The position numbers and the translations under genes are program-made. Under the pieces are notes generated by a model. That model did not search any database. It saw only the letters and a list, made by a program, of their open reading frames with translations, and was not told where the DNA came from. From Branchiostoma floridae (lineage: Eukaryota > Chordata > Leptocardii > Amphioxiformes > Branchiostomatidae), in assembly GCF_000003815.2 (NCBI RefSeq), contig NC_049982.1:33966073-34030072 (forward strand): DNA of 64,000 bases. The letters run 5' to 3'. This document shows, one piece after another, positions 30,501 to 35,323 of this stretch; position 1 is the stretch's first letter, and every line of letters begins with the position of its first letter.

Positions 30501-32298
30501 TGGGGGAGGGGGGGGGGGGCTGGCTGGGGGGAGAAGGGCTCCATTATCAAATGTGTGACATTGTAACATTTTTCCAAAAGTCTGTTATCCTGAATTCATT
30601 GAAGCATTATTTTCCGTAAGTCATAGTCAAATGCCAATTGTAAATTTCCATATGAAAAGTCACAACAGAGCATCTGCCAACAATACCCAATATACTACAT
30701 CATGTAAATCCACACATGTAGGACAAGCTGCCCATACTATAGAACTGACTTTCATGCGTCATGGTACAAAAATCAAAAGGGTCTTATCTGTTTTGGTAAG
30801 CCATGGCTTTCAGCCCTTTAATTGGTTTTTCTAGGACAATGCACACTGGTCCTTTGACCTGTTTTTCAGTCAAGCCTGGGATATCGTGTAAACGCATGTC
30901 ATTCATTGTACAATATCAAATAGATTACAACATTTTGTTGTTTTACTTTTATTAGACCACTTCAAAAAGATGTGCCATGAATACTGCTTTAAAGGCTGAA
31001 TGTTGCCTCTTTACCAGACATAGCTGCACTTTTATCAATATTGTTATAAAGACCATTAAAAACTACTTTACATATTGTTCCTAAAAACAATTGATAGAAA
31101 CTGAAAAAAAAGGAACTCATGGAAAACACCCACACTCTGTTCAAAATTGGTAGAGAAGAGATGCATACTTTATTTGAATTTTTCCATTTTACATTTCAGT
31201 CCCACAGATCTGTCTGAACCTTAGTCTGTGTAACCAAGGAGGTTAAAAAAAACAAAGGAGAGAGTTCCTATTGTTCTGATCGCCGCGGGCGTCAAAACGT
31301 CTAGCGCTGCGGCCGGCGGAAGAAAGACTATCAAGTGCGACGTTTGCGGCAAGGAATACGTGAGAGCATTTTGGCTTGGCAAACATAAAGCCAGGGAACA
31401 TGGAACGCCGAGCAAGGAGGTTAAAAAACAAAGAAACTTTGGAGCTATTTGTATCAAAGAAGCTTGAGAAAACACTATGGAAGTCTGTCAAATTTAGTCA
31501 TCATGTAACTGTGTAAAAAAAAGTGTGTTCCTCGTGAGGCGAAAATTCCCTCAATACAAACAAAATAAATTTCCCGGGAATATCATTTTGCTTCCCATCA
31601 TTGCCATGAACATCCACGGAGCCCTCAGTCAGAGTACAGAAGACGAGAAGGCTTCGGAACATTTCGGGGAGCGCTGCCGAACAGGCAAAATGGCGGCCCG
31701 GCAAGACTCCAGGGAAGCCAGGGACGTGCAGAAAACCGGAGGAAAAGGTATCTCCACGGAACGGATACGCATATACAGTTTACCCCTATATGCTCCGCCC
31801 CGACTAGAAAGAAAAACTTACGTCTATATAATTTACAAGTAAATACGTTTTTCGTTTCTAGTCGCCCCGGCTAGGAACAACCCTGAATTTTATCCCGTCC
31901 TCAAACGTTAAGGGTTAATTGGTGTGTGTACTTTATTCGGGAATATACTGTAGTAATACAACATTTACTTTGTCGCGTCATACCAAAATCGACCGATATG
32001 TTACGAGTACCCGTTATACAGCTAAGAAATTAAGAACGTACCGGGTGGATTTCGAGGCTAAAGTAAAGAAAGGAAACGTACCGATACGTTGCTAGAGCAG
32101 GCTTCCATTCACTCCTCTAACGTCAAGAGGAGAACAACAACGAACGGTTACAGGAAAAAGGTTAAAGACCTTTACCTTTGTGTCCACGTCGCCCAAGCAA
32201 TCCCTTCTGAACTGATCGAAGAGTCCCTGTGACTTGAGGTGATCTACAATGTTGTTGATCAAGGCTTGATCTCCGGGATCACACGATCCAGACGCCAT
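2748..32298 (-). CDS. BOD1L1: BOD1L1-like gene, 14-exon model (1,333 aa)
   Basis: Fourteen exons on the minus strand join with GT donors, AG acceptors and matching phases into one 4,002-nt reading frame. Exons 1-3 give a BOD1/Shg1-type domain (residues about 10-113) with DHLKSQGLFDQFRRDCL, LNKNQLRNN and FRPQIEK, very close to vertebrate BOD1 and BOD1L1. Downstream, SSVHTSDLSSF (exon 5) and the AKEKEERLQRRQ block (exons 8-9) occur in the same order as in vertebrate BOD1L1, which separates it from the short BOD1. Known for the family: BOD1L1 is nuclear, works with SETD1A, protects stalled replication forks by limiting resection and stabilising RAD51, and BOD1 relatives act in chromosome biorientation. 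The protein is much shorter than the roughly 3,000-residue human one, lacking most of its central expansion. The start is the first ATG that opens the conserved domain. The least certain part is the 3' end, because no convincing poly(A) signal was found. Confidence 0.9.
3738..3906 (-). CDS. BOD1L1: BOD1L1 exon 13 (KPKKRR NLS)
   Basis: Encodes residues 1005-1059: LPKPSTANFLLSTTASIPEV, then TKPKKRRASNIGASFVPPRP and GSAQGRGRR. KPKKRR is a good monopartite nuclear localisation signal and GRGRRR adds basic charge. Acceptor cctgcag|AC, donor GAG|gtctgt. The split codons join to exons 12 (N1004) and 14 (R1060). Confidence 0.8.
4372..5090. mobile_element. Harbinger-like MITE, TAA duplication, ~50-bp TIR
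   Basis: Termini GGCCCCGTTCATGAT and ATCATGAACGGGGCC, each bounded by TAA. Inverted homology continues inward about 50 bp (GGTTCTATCGGTTAGGCC and its complement). The 719-bp element in intron 13 of the BOD1L1 gene has no transposase ORF. TAA target sites and GGCC ends fit PIF/Harbinger-type non-autonomous elements. Confidence 0.8.
5244..6318. repeat. Dispersed repeat of the ACCTCCATGAAAT family
   Basis: Starts near CTAGAGTTCAGCGACCTCAT and ACCTCCATGAAAA and ends with the palindrome CCTCCATGACATTTCATGGAGG. The interior repeats cues such as CAAAAACGCCCCTGCAGTTCC and ends CATTCTTGAGTTATC followed by an ACAGACAGACAC tract. Relatives occur at about 14485, 24771-25533, 38030-38610, 39609, 40688-40950 and the outer ends of the 56.3-61.7 kb inverted repeat. 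Superfamily unresolved. Confidence 0.75.
6519..6651 (-). CDS. BOD1L1: BOD1L1 exon 12 (basic, Pro/Arg-rich)
   Basis: Encodes residues 960-1003, including VPAKQRPRRKGAAKIQVKLE and GSYTYTF. The QRPRRKG core is AT-hook-like or NLS-like, in line with DNA or chromatin contact; this is inference. Acceptor aataatag|GCT, donor TTCA|gtaagt, phase 1. Confidence 0.75.
7032..7118 (-). CDS. BOD1L1: BOD1L1 exon 11 (small)
   Basis: An 87-nt phase-0 exon encoding VEAHDAPPKPEEASCVPTSV through TSKS (residues 931-959). Acceptor ttaatcag|GTA, donor TCA|gtaagc. No motif was recognised; inclusion rests on splice signals and open frame. Confidence 0.65.
7187..7809. mobile_element. Possible degenerate TIR element
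   Basis: Ends AACATCTATTGGCATAACAC and the complement-like GTATTATGATAATAGATGTT match at 21 of 24 positions as inverted repeats, including GCCGCC/GGCGGT-type inner bases. No target duplication was seen. It lies in intron 10 of the BOD1L1 gene. Confidence 0.4.
8105..8220 (+). promoter_or_regulatory. Promoter-like cluster in BOD1L1 intron 10 (CRE, inverted CCAAT, ETS, TATA)
   Basis: In order on the plus strand: TGACGTCA (8111-8118, full CRE palindrome), two copies of TGAGTTTTGATTGG (inverted CCAAT), two CCGGAAA ETS-type sites (8187-8205) and TATAAAAC (8211-8218). The arrangement resembles a compact promoter opposing the host gene. No downstream ORF is convincing, so it may belong to a transposon remnant. 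Confidence 0.4.
8690..8934 (-). CDS. BOD1L1: BOD1L1 exon 10 (coiled-coil-like basic region)
   Basis: A 245-nt exon encoding LKEESPSTKESPQDRRKKVM, then EQRKQSLKEAKKEQKVLEKK and LDFHIAGTRESVIAVEGEAV (residues 850-930). The KEAKKEQKVLEKK part resembles the KEVLKERKVLEKK helix of human BOD1L1. Acceptor ctttag|AA and donor ATT|gtaagt. A 20+ A/T run lies in the intron just upstream of the acceptor region. Confidence 0.9.
9404..9521 (-). CDS. BOD1L1: BOD1L1 exon 9 (AKEKEERLQRRQ block)
   Basis: Encodes AKEKEERLQRRQKARAERTQ and onward (residues 810-848), matching the AKEKEERLLRRQ segment of vertebrate BOD1L1. The acceptor is placed after an A-rich ...aaaaaag, which is weak by sequence but fixed by homology and phase. 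Donor GCTG|gtcagt is phase 1. Just downstream in the intron is a GATGAT-rich stretch. Confidence 0.88.
9659..9943. mobile_element. hAT-like MITE, 8-bp TSD GCTATAAC
   Basis: Starts TAGAGGTGGGTACCGG and ends CCAGCACCCACCCCTA, flanked by perfect 8-bp GCTATAAC. The TAGRGGTGGG terminus and 8-bp duplication are typical of hAT elements. The 285-bp interior is rich in GGTCCAGGT-like sub-repeats. It sits in intron 8. Relatives lie nested at 23533-23980 and 27031-27442. Confidence 0.88.
10019..10200 (-). CDS. BOD1L1: BOD1L1 exon 8 (basic/acidic block)
   Basis: Encodes residues 750-809, including RRSRRRKQ (a likely nuclear localisation signal) and QYSDSEEEETKEERRARI. In human BOD1L1 the comparable YYSDSDDELTVEQRRQSI is followed by AKEKEERL. 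Here the same junction falls at the exon 8/9 boundary. Acceptor ccctag|CT, donor ATT|gtgagt. Confidence 0.92.
11370..11456 (-). CDS. BOD1L1: BOD1L1 exon 7 (small)
   Basis: An 87-nt exon encoding RVSVEVQVQVKPDEAADRQG to VQGHH (residues 721-748). Acceptor ctgcacag|TG and donor ATG|gtgagc are good, and the split codons give M720 and A749. No family motif is visible, so it rests on splice signals and phase. Confidence 0.68.
11932..13537. mobile_element. CAGGG-ended element with 5-bp TSD TCTGG, opened by a nested element
   Basis: Begins CAGGGCTCGAAGTTAACT, ends AGTTAATTTTGAGGCCTG, and TCTGG flanks both ends. Sub-terminal regions repeat GGGACA-type motifs on both sides (CCGGGACAACTG, TTTTGGGACAATG) instead of the GGTGCACCC of the 1409 copy. 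About 1.3 kb of unrelated sequence (12088-13395) interrupts it. Confidence 0.8.
12088..13395. mobile_element. Nested TIR element with GC-rich promoter-like half
   Basis: Ends CAGGCTTTTAGCTAG and CTAGCTAAAAGCCT are inverted. The left half carries CCGCCATTTTGG, clustered TCTCGCG/CTCGCG motifs, CCCATTGGCC and a GCGTGACGTAGCGCG core, like a housekeeping-type promoter. The right part holds the shared GCAGGAAATAGCATTTCAG module and CCCCCGGACCCCCC. No transposase ORF was seen. No clear target duplication. Confidence 0.6.
14046..14475. mobile_element. CAGGG/GGTGCACCC MITE, inverted, interrupted by assembly gap
   Basis: Right end reads GGTGCACATGCACCCAG then GTATTTCGAGCCCTG, the complement of the 1409 copy's start. 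The left part keeps GGTGCACTGGTGCACCC but lacks the terminal CAGGGCTCG. A 100-N gap (14248-14347) removes the middle. Confidence 0.65.
14248..14347. other. Assembly gap, 100 N
   Basis: Exactly 100 N inside a repetitive element; a placeholder of unknown true size. Confidence 0.98.
15154..15208 (-). CDS. BOD1L1: BOD1L1 exon 6 (small)
   Basis: A 55-nt exon encoding GKERSKSDLNDTQGSSMQ (residues 702-719). Acceptor gctcttacag|GGT and donor CAAA|gtaagt are strong, and the phases fit exons 5 and 7. No homology is recognisable by itself; the support comes from splice signals and frame continuity. Confidence 0.7.
15863..16021 (-). CDS. BOD1L1: BOD1L1 exon 5 (SSVHTSDLSSF motif)
   Basis: Encodes 53 residues (649-701), KSDHKPLSSHEPGDEDLDNL then SVSSVHTSDLSSFDEEIS. 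The SSVHTSDLSSF segment is shared almost exactly with human BOD1L1, where it also lies after the Lys-rich region and before an acidic stretch. This is strong evidence for BOD1L1 rather than BOD1. Acceptor accaacag|AAA and donor GAG|gtttgt, both phase 0. Confidence 0.93.
16298..18129. mobile_element. hAT-like element, 8-bp TSD CCCACAAG, 1.8 kb
   Basis: Perfect 16-bp inverted termini CAGCGTTCCCGCCAGG and CCTGGCGGGAACGCTG, flanked by CCCACAAG on both sides. Sub-terminal ATGCGTCC motifs recur at both ends. The interior includes a GGGGGGTCTGGGGGCATG segment, the shared TTTCCTGCAATTTGAGAGG module, and a GC-rich middle with ATTGG/CCAAT boxes (17440-17520). No intact transposase. It lies in intron 4 of the BOD1L1 gene. 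Confidence 0.92.
18180..18830 (+). mobile_element. Possible Penelope-like element fragment
   Basis: Plus-strand translation near 18235 gives REIIVLPYMNGVSERL, resembling the VLPYV.G.SE.. segment that follows the reverse-transcriptase part of Penelope-like elements. Further on, RDIGHHRLSATYDPLF resembles the short end of their GIY-YIG region. Frames are broken and the rest is unrecognised, so this is a weak call. Confidence 0.35.
19105..20709 (-). CDS. BOD1L1: BOD1L1 exon 4, long charged Lys/Ser-rich exon
   Basis: A 1,605-nt exon (535 codons, residues 114-648), phase 0 at both ends. It opens VVHDYVEREEEKKKWEEERR, the continuation of the BOD1 domain into a charged helix. The rest is disordered and rich in K, S, E and D. 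Residues about 374-508 hold a degenerate tandem repeat of 12-15 residues built on K-x-E/D-D-S-x-K/R. SUMO-type consensus motifs are visible: IKMEPSR near residue 151, IKQEPSR near 327 and VKTED further on. The opposite strand shows long serine-rich ORFs that are only shadows of this composition. The upstream acceptor region is tandemly amplified. Confidence 0.93.
20696..21386 (-). repeat. Minisatellite made of exon 4's splice acceptor (about 20 copies)
   Basis: On the minus strand, units of 28 and 41 bp alternate. Each contains ttttattgtcag|GTTGTCCATGACTATG, i.e. a 3' splice site plus the first 16 bases of exon 4. The 41-bp form adds TGGAACGACCTTG, extending the exon copy to 24 nt. I count 20 copies of the ACAACCTG core (plus strand), the first being the real exon edge. 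The exon has GTG CAT where repeats have GTC CAT, a synonymous difference. A longer block at about 21000-21120 recurs at about 21180-21300. Confidence 0.95.
21900..22470 (-). mobile_element. Degraded L1/Tx1-type LINE fragment
   Basis: Minus-strand pieces include RERWMELGNRCSKYFLNLVH, EGLITEDELLNAVNSFSLK and a KDQSGF-like remnant. These match the linker before the reverse transcriptase in L1/Tx1 elements (RARW.E.GEK.TKYFLNLEKRN, CEGLIT.EE...A..S), followed by the start of the RT domain. Several stops and shifts show an old dead copy in intron 3. Confidence 0.7.
22970..23010. repeat. AGTTC microsatellite
   Basis: Five successive CAGTT units at 22976-23001, in intron 3. Confidence 0.9.
23361..24214. 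mobile_element. Harbinger-like MITE copy 1 carrying a nested hAT
   Basis: Termini GGCCATGTTGATTTGATTA and TAATCAAATCAACATGGCC, flanked by TTA. The inverted terminus extends about 50 bp (ATATGGATGACATCC, GATGCGAGCG). Inside, 23533-23980 is a TAGGTG...CCCCCTA element bounded by CCAACAGT/CCAACAAT, an imperfect 8-bp duplication, related to the 9659 hAT. A second copy of this composite is at 26857-27695. Confidence 0.88.
24322..24653. mobile_element. Nested CAGGG-ended MITE, 5-bp TSD CAAAA
   Basis: Ends CAGGGATAAACAAGTCC and ACTTGTTCAACCCTG with CAAAA on both sides. Sub-terminal motif is GGGCAAGTG / CACTTGCC, unlike the GGTGCACCC of its host. 332 bp, non-coding. Confidence 0.85.
24771..25533. repeat. 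ACCTCCATGAAAT-family repeat, nested
   Basis: Begins CAAGAGTTCGGAGACCTCAT and ends near CTCCATTTTTCATGGAGA after an ACAGACAGACACAC tract. Same internal order as the 5244 copy (proline-codon-like GTCCCTGCAGTTCCAGAGC, then TCTTGAGTTATG). Confidence 0.75.
25741..26034. mobile_element. CAGGG-ended MITE with 15-bp TIR
   Basis: CAGGGCTGTCTCCAG and CTGGAGACAGCCCTG are perfect inverted termini 294 bp apart. Flanks (ACCAG and GTTAG) do not form a clear 5-bp duplication. Related termini to the other CAGGG elements but a different sub-terminal motif. Confidence 0.7.
26857..27695. mobile_element. Harbinger-like MITE copy 2 carrying the same nested hAT
   Basis: Same GGCCATGTTGATTTGAT termini, TTA flanks and the same internal hAT remnant (27031-27442) as the copy at 23361, but the outer flanks are unrelated. 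This means the composite moved as a unit after the hAT had inserted. It sits inside the 24724-27779 element. Confidence 0.88.
28506..28596 (-). CDS. BOD1L1: BOD1L1 exon 3 (end of BOD1 domain)
   Basis: Encodes SGILSTGIDRVIHQAVEPK then HVFRPQIEK (residues 84-113), matching the SGMLESGIDRI region of vertebrate BOD1L1. Acceptor atag|G and donor AAG|gttagt. The next intron is about 7.8 kb long and carries the acceptor minisatellite and most of the nested transposons. Confidence 0.95.
29223..29554. mobile_element. CAGGG-ended MITE, 5-bp TSD ATCTT, TGCAGGT type
   Basis: Starts CAGGGCTCAAAATACCACC and ends TATTTGGAGCCCTG with ATCTT on both sides. The layout copies the GGTGCACCC elements, even sharing AAAATTGGAGCTGTGCA, but the sub-terminal palindromes are CCTGCA/TGCAGGTA. 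It lies just downstream of exon 2, in intron 2. Confidence 0.87.
29585..29709 (-). CDS. BOD1L1: BOD1L1 exon 2 (BOD1 domain)
   Basis: Encodes PAYQNLRSRVETYVSNFL through LNKNQLRNNLRQQIN, residues 42-82, with the codon for Q83 split across the intron. Acceptor atccag|CCT follows exon 1 in phase 0, so DVDTK-PAYQNL reads as in vertebrates. Donor CA|gtcagt is phase 2. The length of 125 nt fits the phases exactly. Confidence 0.95.
30090..30475. repeat. Three tandem copies of the 'TTTCCTGCATTTTGAGG' module
   Basis: At about 30098-30172, 30222-30296 and 30393-30470 the sequence runs: CTTGACCCTCT..., AAACRCMATTTCC(T)GCAT, then TTGAGGGGCAAATTTTGC. The same module appears inverted at 13190-13250, 32790-32860 and 33850-33910, and forward at 16436-16495. 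It sits in intron 1. Confidence 0.75.
31234..31467 (+). CDS. Orphan C2H2 zinc-finger ORF inside BOD1L1 intron 1
   Basis: A plus-strand open frame of about 78 codons ending at TGA (31465-31467) contains TIKCDVCGKEYVRAFWLGKH followed by KAREH. That is a C-x2-C-x12-H-x4-H finger with the usual aromatic and leucine spacing. An in-frame stop lies at 31231 and there is no ATG, so it would be an exon or a fragment. CAAGGAGGTTAAAAAA occurs on both sides (31235 and 31415) with different A-run lengths, suggesting tandem duplication of a finger-encoding unit. Partner exons were not found. It may be part of a dead gene or a transposon-borne finger. Confidence 0.4.
   Translation, partial: PRRLKKTKERVPIVLIAAGVKTSSAAAGGRKTIKCDVCGKEYVRAFWLGKHKAREHGTPSKEVKKQRNFGAICIKEA
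31690..31747 (+). CDS. Possible first exon (MAARQDSREARDVQKTGGK) with YY1-type start
   Basis: CAAAATGGCGGCCCGG at about 31687 is a YY1-type promoter/start element. The ATG opens MAARQDSREARDVQKTGGK and then a donor AAAAG|gtatct. Upstream in the same frame the ORF stays open to 31525. It lies on the plus strand inside BOD1L1 intron 1, with no recognised downstream exon, so it could be an antisense transcript start or a chance ORF in GC-rich DNA. Confidence 0.25.
32176..32298 (-). CDS. BOD1L1: BOD1L1 exon 1 (start codon, BOD1 domain N-terminus)
   Basis: Encodes residues 1-41, beginning MASGSCDPGDQALINN and ending GDVDTK, with donor AAG|gtaaag in phase 0. The segment IVDHLKSQGLFDQFRRDCL is nearly identical to the start of the vertebrate BOD1/BOD1L1 domain. 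The vertebrate Gly/Pro-rich leader is missing, so this start is compact. No other in-frame ATG lies between the domain and the promoter-like region near 32.48-32.55 kb. Confidence 0.95.
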
Positions 32299-32435
32299 GA
32301 TGTGTTTTGTATTTCGATCACAATCTGAATCTAGCTAGAGACAAAACGGTCAAAATTCTAACCTCCTGACGACCTAGAAATCTTTCGAGGTAATTTAAAA
32401 TGAGACTAGAATGTGTTCAACGTCTAGGGAGGCGA

Positions 32436-32560
32436 TTATGAAGAACTGTTTGCCAAAAATTCATCACAGAATTTTTCAGCACACGCCATCTTGGAAAACT
32501 TGGATGACCTGTGACATCTGACCTGTGGGCGACCGCATTTTGGCGGGAAATGCGAATTCA
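32436..32560 (-). promoter_or_regulatory. BOD1L1 promoter-like region: E2F site, YY1 element, 17-codon uORF
   Basis: At 32538-32550 the sequence TTTTGGCGGGAAA matches the E2F consensus. About 50 bases further in the direction of transcription, the minus strand reads CCAAGATGGCGTG (32482-32494), a YY1-type element whose ATG (32487-32489) opens a 17-codon ORF, MACAEKFCDEFLANSSS, ending at 32436. The conserved start codon follows about 140 bases later. E2F control would suit a replication-fork or mitotic gene. The transcription start is inferred. Confidence 0.55.
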
Positions 32561-32973
32561 AAGCGCTTACGTATTCTCCAAGCAGATGTTGGGTAGCGGA
32601 GATAGCAGTTGTCTGGATTTTTACTGGCTCGCTTCCCTCAGTTCGGAAGAACCCCCCACACATGCCAGAAGGTCCACTTTTTCACGCTCAAAGGTCCGCT
32701 TTTTACAGCCCAAGATTTTGTTTCAAAGGCGGACTGACTGGCATTTTTCACTGATAGAAAATTTCATTCAATCTAATAAAGCGAGTCTATCAGCAAAATT
32801 TGCCCCAGAAATTGCAGGAAATAGCGTTTCAGGGGGTCCAGGTTTCATAATTTCCCGCACCTCCATTGCGACGCCTCGCGTCTTCGCTGTCAGACATGGT
32901 GAAAATATGTTCGTGGGAGTCGCCCTTAAAGGCTTACGCCGAAAGCCTTGTGTAACTGTGATCTTTATAAATA

Positions 32974-33812
32974 CAGTGGAAGCCAGTTAATTGCACCTCG
33001 GATAAACGCACACTTCGGGTAATTGCACGGAATCCCCAAGTCCCAAACCGTCTCCCATTCACTCCATTGTTTATAATAATAGTGACCTCGCTTATCTGCA
33101 TGACAAAAAATCACCAACGCCGGATAATTGCACGAAAATTTGTCAAACATCGTCGGCAAATTGACTGAAAATGCGTGATACAAATCGTCAGACACGGTAC
33201 AAATAAGACGATAACGGCCTTTGTGAAGTCGCTATACTGACAACATGTGTGAAATTGTTATTGGGATCAAAAGAAGGCGATATTGTGGGGTCGGCACCAT
33301 GAAGAGACGCCCGCCGGCATTACGATTTGGCAGACAACTTGCTACGACATACCCAATAACAAATGTTCAAATCTGTCCAATTGTCTAATTACGTAATTAG
33401 GGTCGCGGGGAAATACTTATGCTGTGGTTTTCTGTTCTTGGCAGTCAGTCAGAAACAACACAGCAACTCGGGGCCTACAGACGGACATAACACTCGCCTT
33501 CGGCGGTGCAGTGCTTTAGTTTCGTGATCAGGAAGCTAATAACGTAAACAGTAACTTCCTTTTAGTTTTGATTTCAAGTGCATTGCAGTACGATGTTTCG
33601 TGAAGACATGTTTATGACGTCCAGAGCACAACGGGTACAGCACTACTGTAACGCGTAAATAAACTATGCGTTGTACTACCTCCCATACCACCTCTCGGCC
33701 CCTCCGACCGTGGTGATGCGGTCCAAATGACCAACTCCGCATTATCGCACACGCCGGATAATTGCACGGAATTCGCTGGCAAATTGGATGTGCAATTAAG
33801 CGGCTTACACTG
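32974..33812. mobile_element. pogo/Tigger-like MITE with TA duplication
   Basis: CAGTGGAAGCCAGTTAATTG at the left and AATTAAGCGGCTTACACTG at the right, each bounded by TA. The motif GGATAATTGCACG(G)AA recurs near both ends and internally at about 33120 and 33757. The termini resemble pogo-group Tc1/mariner elements. The 839-bp length and lack of ORF mark a non-autonomous copy. A degraded relative is at about 48000-48400. Confidence 0.8.
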
Positions 33813-34086
33813 TAATAGAAATTCCGTTAAACTTGGCTTAGTCTTCCAGCAGATTTTGCCAGTCAAAATGCAGGAAATAGCGTTTCAGGGGGTCAAGATT
33901 TCAATTTTTCCGGGGGACCATGACCCCGGACACTCCTAGGCAGCTCGCGCCTGCGGTGATCCCCCAAGTACCCTCAACCAAACTCCTGGCTACAGGCATG
34001 CCCTATGCCTTTTCTGGTGTATTGCTTTTCTGTCGCTTATTAGCTTCCATGTGTGATCGCTGATCCAAGCTTCTCGGGGGGATTTC

Positions 34087-34676
34087 TTGTAATCTCCAAG
34101 CAGATCTTGCTGTGGCAAATGGGAAGGAGTTTAGCCGGCAGAGGAGTTATTGGCCACAGCGAAGATCTGACGAGCGTGGGTCCGAGTTTGAACCGAATCC
34201 AAGCGTATATGCCCGGTAAAGATTTGAAGTTGCAGACATGAAAAAATGACACAGGAAGTGTTTAGTTAAAACGCAGCTTTTATTGCAAAATATATACAAG
34301 TAACAACTAGATAATAACTTGTTATTTGTGTACAACTGATAATTTCATATGTCGATACGTTGTCTTGGTGCGCTGTGATGCAGTCTGCTCCAGCGGTTTC
34401 GGGGGGAAGCCCCCGCTGTGAACTGGCGCGGCTCGCCGCTTTTGTCCCAGATACTGGCTCGGAAGGGTTGTAAAACGATAATCCTGGCCAAATTTAGCCA
34501 ATTTTCACGTTGGAGGTAAGTGGATACTAGGAGGAGCAGAAACACGTTTCTGAAAAGATCGCTCCTCCCGCTGCCTTTGACCGGTGCGTTCTGCAGCAGA
34601 TCTTCGCTGTGGCCAATAACTCCTCCGCCGGCTAAACTCCTTCCCATTTGCCACAGCAAGATCTGCTTGGAGATTA
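34087..34676. repeat. Inverted repeat with 75-bp arms
   Basis: The stretch from TCTCCAAGCAGATCTTGCTG to TTGGCCACAGCGAAGATCTG (34094-34168) returns as its complement at about 34598-34672. Arms are nearly identical and are separated by about 430 bp. It looks like a TIR pair or a recombined repeat; outer ends were not defined. Confidence 0.7.
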
Positions 34677-34708
34677 GATTTCTTGTAACCCAGGACTTCT
34701 TTCCCCGC

Positions 34709-35323
34709 TGCCAGGGGTAGGGTGATACCTTGATGTTGCGATTCAAATTTAGGGTTCAGGTTCCAGCCGAGTAAACTTTATATCATTAGAAAGGTCTCTT
34801 TGTGCGCTTTTGAAAGATGAAAACCGCTTTCCAATCGAATACATTCTTCTCGAGATATTTCTCGACGTTTGCACTCTAGACGTTTGGCCTAAACACAAGC
34901 CTTAGCCGTAAGCCAGGGGTAGGGTGATACCTTAATGTTGTCATTCAAATTTAGGGTTCAAGTTCCGGCCGAGTAAACTTTATATCATTAGAAATGTCCC
35001 TTTGTGCGATATTGAACGATGAAAACCGCTTTCCAATAGTATGCTTCCTTCTCGAGATATTTCTAGACGTTTGAACCCTAGTCGTGGCCTAAACACTAGC
35101 CTTAGCCATAAGACAGGGGTAGGGTGATACCTTAATGTTGCGATTAAAACTTAGGGTTCAAGTTCCGGCCGGGTAAATTTTATATCATTTATTTATTGAT
35201 CTTTAGGGCAGTCCCTTCAGTTAACGTAGTTTCTTTGTGCGCTATTGAAGATGAAATCCGCTTTCTAATCGGATGCTTCCTTGTTGAGATATTTCTCGAC
35301 GTTTGCACTCTAGTCGTGACCTA
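34709..35323 (+). repeat. Satellite A, ~200-bp unit, three copies
   Basis: Copies start at CAGGGGTAGGGTGATACC near 34711, 34915 and 35114. Each has GATGAAAACCGCTTTCCAAT, CGAGATATTTCTCGACG and CACTCTAG in order. The third copy has a ~30-bp insertion with ATTTATTTATTGATC. The array is cut at about 35323 by a LINE and resumes for ~45 bp at 37861. It is the reverse-complement relative of satellite E. Confidence 0.85.
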
